A DNA stretch of 9,133 nucleotides from Acidimicrobiia bacterium (lineage in GTDB: Bacteria; Actinomycetota; Acidimicrobiia; IMCC26256; BP-133). Positions 1 through 5,217 of the stretch are shown here, piece after piece. Numbering within the stretch: the stretch's first letter is position 1; each line of letters starts with the position of its first letter. The notes under the pieces were generated by a model that was given only the letters and a program-made list of their open reading frames with translations, searched no databases and had not been told where the DNA came from. The stretch spans positions 1-9,133 of the forward strand of contig JAICYE010000059.1 in NCBI GenBank assembly GCA_025934385.1, in the 5' to 3' direction. The position numbers were made by a program, and so were the translations under genes.

Positions 1-1400
1 AAGACGTTGCGGGGAAACTCGAAGTTGAAGAACGTCGCCTCCCACTTCTCGTACTGCGTGGCGGCCGGCAGCACGTAGTGGGCCAGCCGGGCCGTCTCGG
101 TCATGGCGACGTCGATGACGACCACCAGGTCGAGCGCGGCCAGGGCCTCCCGGAAGCGCTTGGAGTCGGCCAGCGAGTGGGCGGGGTTGGCGCTCTCCAC
201 GATCATCGCCCGGTAGCGGGCCGGGTGGTCGGTCAGGACCTCCTCGGCGATCACGTTGCAGGGCACCAGCCCCGAGATGAGCGGCATGCCGGCCACCGGG
301 CTCTTGCCCCGGGTCTTCCCGCCGGCGGTGATGTCGACGAGGCTCGACGGGGAGTACACCGACCCCGGCTTGCCGAAATTGCCGGTCAGCACCCAGAGCA
401 GCTTCTCCAGCCAGGAAACCAGGGTGGAGTGCCGGTTCATCTGGACGCCGAGGTCTTCGAACACCGCCACCCCGCCGGTGGCACCGGCGATGCGGCGGGC
501 GGCCGCCCGTACCAGGTCTTCGGCAACGCCGCTGCGGGCGCAGTATTCGGCCACCGGCACGGCGGCCAGCGCCTCCAGCGTGTCCTCCACGTCGGCGGCG
601 TGCTCCGCCAGCCACCGGTGGGCGATGAGGTCCTCCTGCACGACGACGCCGGCCAGGGCGGCCAGCAGCCAGGCGTCGGTGCCGGGCCGGACCTGGAGGT
701 GGAAGTCGGCCAGCTCGGCCGTCTCGGTCCGGCGGGGGTCGATGACCACCAGCGACCGCTGCGGGTCGCGGGCGATCTCCTTCAGCGTCGTGCGGGCGTG
801 GGGGATGCTGTGGCTCTGCCAGGGGTTCTTGCCGAGGAAGACCGCCACCTCGCAGTGCTCGAAGTCGGCCCGCACCATCGCACCGAGCATCCGCCGGTTG
901 ACCCAGAACTCGCCGGTCTTCTCCTGGGCCAGGGCGCTCGACCGGAACCGGCCGCCGACCGCCCGTAAGAGAGCATTCCCGTACCCGCCGCCGAGGTGGT
1001 TCCCCTGCCCGCCGCCGCCGTAGTAGAAGACCGCCTCGCCGCCGACCTCCGGGCCGGCCGCCTCCTGCACCGCTCGCAGCCGCCCGGCGATCTCGGCGAT
1101 GGCCGTGTCCCAGTCGATCTCCTCGAACGTGCCGTCGGCCCGGCGCCGCAGCGGGGACAGGATCCGGCCCGAGTTCCCATTCTGGTAGTGGTCGAGCCGC
1201 AGGGCCTTCTCACAGGTGTAGCCCTGCGACGCCGGATGGGCCTTGTCGCCCCGGATCCGCTCGAAGCGCCGACCGTCCTCCCCGCCGAGCCGCACCTCGA
1301 TGCCACAGTTGCACTCGCAGAGGATGCAGGCGGTCGAGTGCCAGTCGCCGCTGGCGGTTGCGGCCGTCGTCACCGTCGGCGTCGTCGTGGGCGCGGTCAC
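1..1400 (-). CDS. Molybdopterin-dependent oxidoreductase, N-terminal 466 residues (3' end beyond window)
   Basis: The frame is open from a GTG at 1400 to the left edge, so the gene continues outside the window. Near the N-terminus it has the [4Fe-4S] motif of the formate dehydrogenase/DMSO reductase superfamily, C-x2-C-x3-C (Cys25, Cys28, Cys32) with a fourth ligand at Cys63 in GYTCEKALRLDHYQN. Cys30 is an extra cysteine. Downstream come segments typical of bis-MGD binding: VFLGKNPWQSHSIPHAR, VVIDPRRTETAELADFHLQVRPGTDAW, a LTGNFGKPGS segment, and ESANPAHSLADS followed by VVVIDVAMTETARLAHYVLP. I see no Tat signal in the short Thr-rich leader, so it is probably cytoplasmic. I could not assign the Mo ligand (Ser, Cys or Sec); the region around SSALAQEKTGEFW shows no obvious Cys. 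The substrate is unknown. The start overlaps the upstream SRPBCC stop in GTGA, which indicates translational coupling. Family is clear; specificity is not. Confidence 0.9.
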   Translation of the reverse strand, partial: MTAPTTTPTVTTAATASGDWHSTACILCECNCGIEVRLGGEDGRRFERIRGDKAHPASQGYTCEKALRLDHYQNGNSGRILSPLRRRADGTFEEIDWDTAIAEIAGRLRAVQEAAGPEVGGEAVFYYGGGGQGNHLGGGYGNALLRAVGGRFRSSALAQEKTGEFWVNRRMLGAMVRADFEHCEVAVFLGKNPWQSHSIPHARTTLKEIARDPQRSLVVIDPRRTETAELADFHLQVRPGTDAWLLAALAGVVVQEDLIAHRWLAEHAADVEDTLEALAAVPVAEYCARSGVAEDLVRAAARRIAGATGGVAVFEDLGVQMNRHSTLVSWLEKLLWVLTGNFGKPGSVYSPSSLVDITAGGKTRGKSPVAGMPLISGLVPCNVIAEEVLTDHPARYRAMIVESANPAHSLADSKRFREALAALDLVVVIDVAMTETARLAHYVLPAATQYEKWEATFFNFEFPRNV

Positions 1401-1897
1401 GCCTCCACCCCCTCGGCCAGCCGCTTGATCCCGTCGACGGTGGCGGCCATGTTCGTGCGCCATTCCTCCAGCCGGCGCTCGATGATCTTCTCCTCCTTGT
1501 CGGGCATCTTCTCGATCACCGCCGTCGTTCCGGACGGGCCGGGCCCCATCTGCGCCCAGTACCGCAGCCGGGTGCCGTCGCCCTCCGGGGTCAGCTCCAA
1601 TCGCCACACCGCCGAGGGCACGTCGGGGTCGCCGACCGCCCACCCGAAGCGCCGCTCGGGGACGAAGTCGACGATCGTGCTCGTCGTCTCCCACTCGCCC
1701 CCGGCCGGATGGAAGTTGCGGCCGGTGAACCGGGCGCCGAGGGACGGCGCGCCACCGGGGTCGACCCAGGACGCCGCCTGCAGTTCCGTCCCGCAGCGGG
1801 ACGGCGCCGTGATGTCGGTCACCAGTGGCCACACCGCCGGGGGCGGGGCAGCGACGTACACGTCGATCTCGGTGGTGGGTCGGTCGGCGAAGCGCAC
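1397..1897 (-). CDS. SRPBCC (START/polyketide-cyclase-like) family protein, 166 aa
   Basis: This is a small single-domain protein with the SRPBCC pattern. An N-terminal beta strand (TTEIDVYVAAPPPAVWPLVTDI) opens into the first helices. Next come W-V-D-P-G-G and GARFTGRN strands, then FGWAVGDPD, WRLELTPEGDGTRLRYWAQMGPGP, and a long charged C-terminal helix ending IKRLAEGVEA. Such domains bind hydrophobic ligands, and the ligand here cannot be told from sequence. The frame stays open upstream to 2341, but that part lies antisense to the regulator. I chose the GTG at 1897 because an AGGGGAG Shine-Dalgarno sits 7 bases upstream and the fold begins there. It is the first gene of a minus-strand operon; its TGA overlaps the GTG of the molybdopterin oxidoreductase. 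The pairing suggests that it handles the substrate or product of that enzyme, which is inference. Confidence 0.85.
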   Translation of the reverse strand: MRFADRPTTEIDVYVAAPPPAVWPLVTDITAPSRCGTELQAASWVDPGGAPSLGARFTGRNFHPAGGEWETTSTIVDFVPERRFGWAVGDPDVPSAVWRLELTPEGDGTRLRYWAQMGPGPSGTTAVIEKMPDKEEKIIERRLEEWRTNMAATVDGIKRLAEGVEA

Positions 1898-1949
1898 CGG
1901 CGGCTCTCCCCTCAGTTGCACGAAGGGACTGACCCTAACCCGTGTCGGT

Positions 1950-1977
1950 TCGTTAGCGCAACTGTTAATCTGGTCAA
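1950..1977 (-). promoter_or_regulatory. Candidate promoter for the SRPBCC-oxidoreductase operon
   Basis: Read on the minus strand, TTGACC (1977-1972) is followed after 16 bases by TAACGA (1955-1950). This is a good -35 with a moderate -10. It would give a leader of roughly 45 bases before the GTG at 1897. The element lies inside the divergent gap and overlaps two GTTA direct repeats (1952-1955 and 1964-1967, 12 bases apart), a plausible binding site for the HxlR protein encoded next door. No experimental support. Confidence 0.4.
1966..1971 (+). promoter_or_regulatory. Candidate -10 element of the HxlR gene (leaderless)
   Basis: TAATCT fits the actinobacterial TAnnnT -10 consensus and ends 7 bases before the ATG at 1979, so transcription would begin at or next to the start codon. 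No Shine-Dalgarno precedes this ATG, which agrees with a leaderless mRNA. The element abuts the TTGACC of the opposing promoter, so one bound repressor could block both directions. Confidence 0.45.
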
Positions 1978-1978
1978 C

Positions 1979-2503
1979 ATGAAGCGGACAGAGTTCGCCT
2001 CCTGGCCATGCTCCATCGCCCGCAGCGTCGATCTGCTGGGCGACTGGTGGACGCCGCTCGTCCTCCGGGAGGCCTTCCTCGGCATCCGCCGCTTCGACGA
2101 CATGCAGCGCTCGCTGGGAATCGGCCGCAACGTCCTCACCCAGCGGCTCAAGCGCCTGGTCGACGAGGGGATGCTCGACCGGGTGCGCTATCAGGAGAAG
2201 CCCGACCGCTACGAGTACGTCCTCACCGAGAAGGGGCGCGACTTCTACCCGGTGCTGGCGGCCATGATCGCCTGGGGTGACCGGTGGCTCTCGGGCCCGG
2301 AGGGTCCGCCGATCGTGCTGCGCCACAAGTCCTGCGGGCACGACCTGACGGCCAAGGTCGTGTGCTCGGAGTGCGGCGAGCCGATCCAGGCCCGTGACAT
2401 CCGGCCCCGCCTCGGGCCGGGCTACCCGCCCGACCAGGCGCCGCCCGGACCGCGGATCGCCCCGGCGGAACCCTCTGAACCGGCCGCGCCCTCAGCCGGC
2501 TGA
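1979..2503 (+). CDS. HxlR-family winged-helix transcriptional regulator with C-terminal zinc-ribbon-like tail, 174 aa
   Basis: Residues 1-104 are a full HxlR-type winged helix. They show the conserved N-terminal Cys11 (SWPCSIARSVDLLGDWWTPLVLRE), the turn RRFDDMQRSLGIGRNVLTQRLKRLVDEGML, the wing (Y-E-Y-V-L-T-E-K-G-R) and the closing helix AMIAWGDRWL. HxlR proteins bind DNA as dimers and often sense electrophiles, redox state or small ligands through the N-terminal cysteine. After the DNA-binding domain comes a tail with H116-x2-C119-x-H121 and C129-x2-C132, which looks like a small metal-binding knuckle, then a Pro-rich end. The ATG at 1979 is preferred over upstream in-frame codons because the family's N-terminus begins there. 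It is divergent from the SRPBCC-oxidoreductase operon, which it probably controls along with itself. Its end overlaps the convergent cysQ-like gene by 12 bases. Confidence 0.92.
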   Translation: MKRTEFASWPCSIARSVDLLGDWWTPLVLREAFLGIRRFDDMQRSLGIGRNVLTQRLKRLVDEGMLDRVRYQEKPDRYEYVLTEKGRDFYPVLAAMIAWGDRWLSGPEGPPIVLRHKSCGHDLTAKVVCSECGEPIQARDIRPRLGPGYPPDQAPPGPRIAPAEPSEPAAPSAG

Positions 2504-3244
2504 CGCCGACGCCGCCGCGGCCAGCACCGCCTCGGCCAATTCAGGCCGGCAGATGACGAGGTCGGGCAGCCAGGGCGGTACCTGGTTGTAGACCAGGGGC
2601 GAGCCGTCGAGGCGGGAGACGTGGAGGCCGACGGCGGCGGCCACGCCGACGGGGGCGGCCGAGTCCCACTCCCACTGCCCGCCGCCGTGGACGTAGACGT
2701 CGGCCTCGCCCAGCACGACGGCCATCGCCTTGGCGCCGGCCGACCCCATCGGGAGGAGGTCGCCGCCCAGGGCGGCCCGGACGATCTCGGTCTCGGCCGG
2801 GGGCCGGGTGCGGCTGACCACCAGCACCGGCGGCCGGTCGACTCTCGGCGGCAGCGCCGGCGGCGACACCGTCGACAGCGTCATGCCCCGGGCCGGCAGG
2901 GCGACGGCGGCGGCGGTGGGGAAGCCCTTCTCGACCAGAGCGACGTGGACGGCCCAGTCCGATCGGGGGTCCTCCCCGAACTCCCGGGTGCCGTCGAGCG
3001 GGTCGACGATCCAGGTGCGGACGGCGTCGACCCGGCTCGGGTCGTCGGCCCGCTCCTCGGAGAGGACGGCGTCGTCGGGGTGGGTCTCGGCCAGCCGCCC
3101 GAGGATGAAGTCGTTCGAGCGCCGGTCGCCCTCGTCCTTCAGCTGCGAGGGGTCGAGCCGGCCGGCGGCGGCCTCCGCCCGGATGTCGAGGAGGAGCGCC
3201 CCCGCCTCGGTGGCGATCCGGTGGGCGTCGTCGTGGTCGGACAT
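2492..3244 (-). CDS. cysQ: Inositol-monophosphatase-superfamily phosphatase, CysQ-like (3'(2'),5'-bisphosphate nucleotidase), 250 aa
   Basis: The protein has the lithium-sensitive phosphatase motifs. LSEE (Glu63/Glu64) and DPLDGTREF (residues 81-89) provide the metal-binding Asp81, Asp84 and Gly85-Thr86. WEWDSAAP (191-198) provides the third metal-binding Asp194. The length is normal for the family. CysQ enzymes hydrolyse 3'-phosphoadenosine 5'-phosphate (PAP) from sulfate assimilation; actinobacterial members also act on fructose-1,6-bisphosphate or inositol phosphates, so the exact substrate is not fixed. It is cytoplasmic, with no signal peptide. The ATG at 3244 has no clear Shine-Dalgarno; TAGGCT (3256-3251), 6 bases upstream, suggests a leaderless transcript. 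It is divergent from the M20 peptidase and ends inside the 3' end of the HxlR gene. No other sulfur gene is visible in the window. Confidence 0.85.
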   Translation of the reverse strand: MSDHDDAHRIATEAGALLLDIRAEAAAGRLDPSQLKDEGDRRSNDFILGRLAETHPDDAVLSEERADDPSRVDAVRTWIVDPLDGTREFGEDPRSDWAVHVALVEKGFPTAAAVALPARGMTLSTVSPPALPPRVDRPPVLVVSRTRPPAETEIVRAALGGDLLPMGSAGAKAMAVVLGEADVYVHGGGQWEWDSAAPVGVAAAVGLHVSRLDGSPLVYNQVPPWLPDLVICRPELAEAVLAAAASASAG

Positions 3245-3250
3245 TCCCGC

Positions 3251-3256
3251 AGCCTA
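3251..3256 (-). promoter_or_regulatory. Candidate -10 element of the cysQ-like gene (leaderless)
   Basis: On the minus strand TAGGCT matches TAnnnT and ends 6 bases before the ATG at 3244. There is no recognisable -35 upstream in the GC-rich stretch and no Shine-Dalgarno. This is only suggestive, because short matches arise by chance. Confidence 0.3.
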
Positions 3257-3283
3257 TCCGGGCCGGCTGACCGCGCCGGGTCC

Positions 3284-3350
3284 GCCTGCGGGGGGCCAGG
3301 TCAAGCCGCTGAGTGCGCCTCCGGGGAGCCAGGTGAAGCCGCCGAGCGCG
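3284..3350. repeat. Two-copy 33-base tandem direct repeat in the cysQ/M20 divergent gap
   Basis: Copy 1 (3284-3316) and copy 2 (3317-3349) match at 28 of 33 positions by hand alignment, and the identity continues into G3350. Shared blocks are CGGGG, GCCAGGT and AAGCCGC. The period is 11 codons and there are no stops across the repeat in several frames, but no gene is expected there: it fills most of the 117-base gap between two divergent starts. It could be a regulatory double site, a remnant of a dispersed repeat, or a slippage duplication. Confidence 0.7.
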
Positions 3351-3361
3351 AGCATCGGTCC

Positions 3362-4783
3362 ATGAGCCCCCTCGCCCCCGCCGCCCGCAGCCATGTCGCC
3401 GAGACCTGGACGAAGGAGATCGTCCCCGCCCTGTGCGACTTCATCCGCATCCCCAACGTGTCGGTGGCCTTCGACCCGAACTGGTCCGACGCCGGTCACA
3501 TGGCCCGGGCGGTGGCCCTGGTGGCCGACTGGCTGCGGGCCCGGCCGATCGAGGGCGCCACCGTCGAGGTCCAGGAGCTGCCCGGCCGCACGCCGGTGGT
3601 GCTGGTCGACGTCCCGGCCTGGGGGGTGCCCGACGGCGGCCCGGCCGTCCTCCTCTACGGCCACCTCGACAAGCAGCCGCCGCTGGCCGAGTGGCGGGCG
3701 GGCCTGTCGCCCTGGGAGCCCGTCCGGGAAGGGGAGCGCCTCTACGGCCGGGGCGGCGCCGACGACGGGTACGCCGCCTTCGCCGCCCTCTCCGCCATCG
3801 AGGCGGTGCGGGCCGGCGGCGGCGTCCACCGCCGGTGCCTGGTGATGATCGAGGCGTCGGAGGAGTCGGGCAGCCCCGACCTGCCCGCCCACCTGGAGCG
3901 GCTGGACGATCGGCTGGCCGGCACCGACCTCGTCATCGCCCTCGACTCCTGGTGCTGGAGCTACGACCGGCTCTGGGTCACGACGTCGCTGCGAGGCCTG
4001 CTCGGCGTGGAACTCACCGTCGAGGTGCTGACCGAGGGTGTGCACTCCGGCATGGCCGGCGGGGTGGTGCCGTCGTCGTTCCGGATCCTGCGCCGGCTCC
4101 TCGACCGGGTGGAGGACGCCGGCACCGGCCGGATCCTCCTCGACGACCTCCACGTCGACATCCCGCCGGACCGGCTCCGCCAGATCGACGACGTGGCCGG
4201 CGACCTCGGCGACCTTGTGGCCACCTACCCGCTGGCCGAGGGCGTCGAGCCGCTCGGCACCGGGAACGCCGACCGGCTCCGGGCCCGCACCTGGGAGCCG
4301 GCGCTGGAGGTCATCTCGGCCGAGGGGCTCCCGGCGCTGCGGGACGGCGGCAACGTGCTGCGCCCGAAGACCACCGCCGGCCTGTCGTTCCGGCTGCCGC
4401 CGACCTGCGACGCGGCCGCCGCCGCCCGGGCCGTGGAAAGGGCGCTGAACGCCGACCCGCCCCACGGCGCGGTCGTGACCGCCCGGGCGACCAGCGCCGA
4501 GGGCGGGTGGGCGGCGCCCCCGCTGGCCCACTGGCTCGAGGCCGCCGTCGCCGGCGCCTCGCAGGCGGCCTTCGGCGCCGACCCCCGCTACGTGGGCGAG
4601 GGCGGCACGATCCCGTTCATGGGCATGCTCGGCCGGTCGCTGCCCGAGGCCCAGTTCGTCATCACCGGCGTGCTCGGCCCGGGAAGCAACGCCCACGGCC
4701 CCAACGAGTTCCTCCACATCCCCACGGCCGAGAAGGTGACGGAGGCGGTCGCCCACCTCCTCGACGCCCACGCCCGGAGCTAG
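3362..4783 (+). CDS. M20-family metallopeptidase (dipeptidase/carboxypeptidase type), 473 aa
   Basis: This is a co-catalytic zinc hydrolase with all expected ligands visible. His101 and the companion Asp103 lie in LLYGHLDKQPP, and the bridging Asp134 in GRGGADDGYA. The general base Glu167 and ligand Glu168 lie in EASEESGSPD. Asp195 lies in IALDS, and the distal His445 in GPGSNAHGPNE. His228 (EGVHSGMAGG) lies in the lid/dimerisation domain, which inserts at roughly residues 210-370 and contributes to the active site in trans in this family. The family cleaves dipeptides, acylated amino acids or C-terminal residues, and the substrate here is unknown. The Lys usual after the bridging Asp pair (DxKG) is replaced by Gly-Tyr. 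There is no signal peptide, so it is cytoplasmic. The frame is open far upstream, but homology starts just after the ATG at 3362, which has only a weak purine-rich leader. Its TAG overlaps the mutase small-subunit stop in CTAG. Confidence 0.9.
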   Translation: MSPLAPAARSHVAETWTKEIVPALCDFIRIPNVSVAFDPNWSDAGHMARAVALVADWLRARPIEGATVEVQELPGRTPVVLVDVPAWGVPDGGPAVLLYGHLDKQPPLAEWRAGLSPWEPVREGERLYGRGGADDGYAAFAALSAIEAVRAGGGVHRRCLVMIEASEESGSPDLPAHLERLDDRLAGTDLVIALDSWCWSYDRLWVTTSLRGLLGVELTVEVLTEGVHSGMAGGVVPSSFRILRRLLDRVEDAGTGRILLDDLHVDIPPDRLRQIDDVAGDLGDLVATYPLAEGVEPLGTGNADRLRARTWEPALEVISAEGLPALRDGGNVLRPKTTAGLSFRLPPTCDAAAAARAVERALNADPPHGAVVTARATSAEGGWAAPPLAHWLEAAVAGASQAAFGADPRYVGEGGTIPFMGMLGRSLPEAQFVITGVLGPGSNAHGPNEFLHIPTAEKVTEAVAHLLDAHARS

Positions 4784-5217
4784 TCCTCCAGCAGTGCGCC
4801 GATGCGGGCGACGATGGTCCGCAACGGCGAGCCGACCCCGAAGACGCCGCTGACGCCCATCTCGGTCAGCACCGGCTCGTCGGACGGGGGGATCGTGCCG
4901 CCCACCACCACCGGGACCCCGGCCGCGCCGGCTTCCCGCAGCCCCTCGACCACCGCCCGGCACTCCTCCAGGTGATTGCCCGACAGCGACGACAGGCCGA
5001 CCAGCGCCGGGTCCTCCTGGACGACGGCCGACACCAGCTGCTCGGGCGTGGCGTGGCCGAGGTAGACGACCTCCATGCCGGCGTCCCGCAGGGCGTGGGC
5101 GACGACGATGACGCCCCGCCAGTGGGCGTCCATCCCGAGCTTGGCCACCACCGCCTTGCGGCCGACCAGCCGACGGTCTCGCCCGACGTCGCCGGCTACC
5201 ACCGGCTCCCTTACCAC
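4780..5217 (-). CDS. B12-binding small subunit of an acyl-CoA mutase (methylmalonyl-CoA mutase C-terminal domain type), 145 aa
   Basis: This is a stand-alone cobalamin-binding Rossmann domain. It has the base-off/His-on signature DAHWRG (residues 30-35), where His32 replaces dimethylbenzimidazole as lower cobalt ligand. The LSSL segment (75-78) and the GGTIPP motif (GG at 106-107), which lines the nucleotide tail, are also present. It pairs with the large subunit encoded just upstream to form a two-subunit mutase, as in isobutyryl-CoA and 2-hydroxyisobutyryl-CoA mutases. The GTG at 5217 lies inside the end of the large-subunit gene (7-base overlap), suggesting coupled translation. An in-frame GTG at 5202 follows AGGGAG, but at only 3 bases' spacing, so the start is uncertain by 5 residues. 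The stop shares CTAG with the convergent M20 gene. The axial His and fold motifs are intact, so B12 binding is expected. Confidence 0.92.
   Translation of the reverse strand: MVREPVVAGDVGRDRRLVGRKAVVAKLGMDAHWRGVIVVAHALRDAGMEVVYLGHATPEQLVSAVVQEDPALVGLSSLSGNHLEECRAVVEGLREAGAAGVPVVVGGTIPPSDEPVLTEMGVSGVFGVGSPLRTIVARIGALLED

Noticed and set aside
3284..3350. CRISPR array
   Set aside because: Only two directly abutting copies with no spacers and no cas genes nearby.
2621..3361. Long N-terminal extension of the M20 frame, and overlapping + frames across the cysQ-like gene
   Set aside because: The frame is open only because of GC-rich antisense codons. The minus strand holds a motif-complete phosphatase there, and M20 similarity starts after 3362.
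3254..4963. 569-residue minus-strand ORF opposite the M20 peptidase
   Set aside because: Low-complexity Gly/Arg/Pro-rich composition with no motif. It is the antisense shadow of a gene with all catalytic residues.
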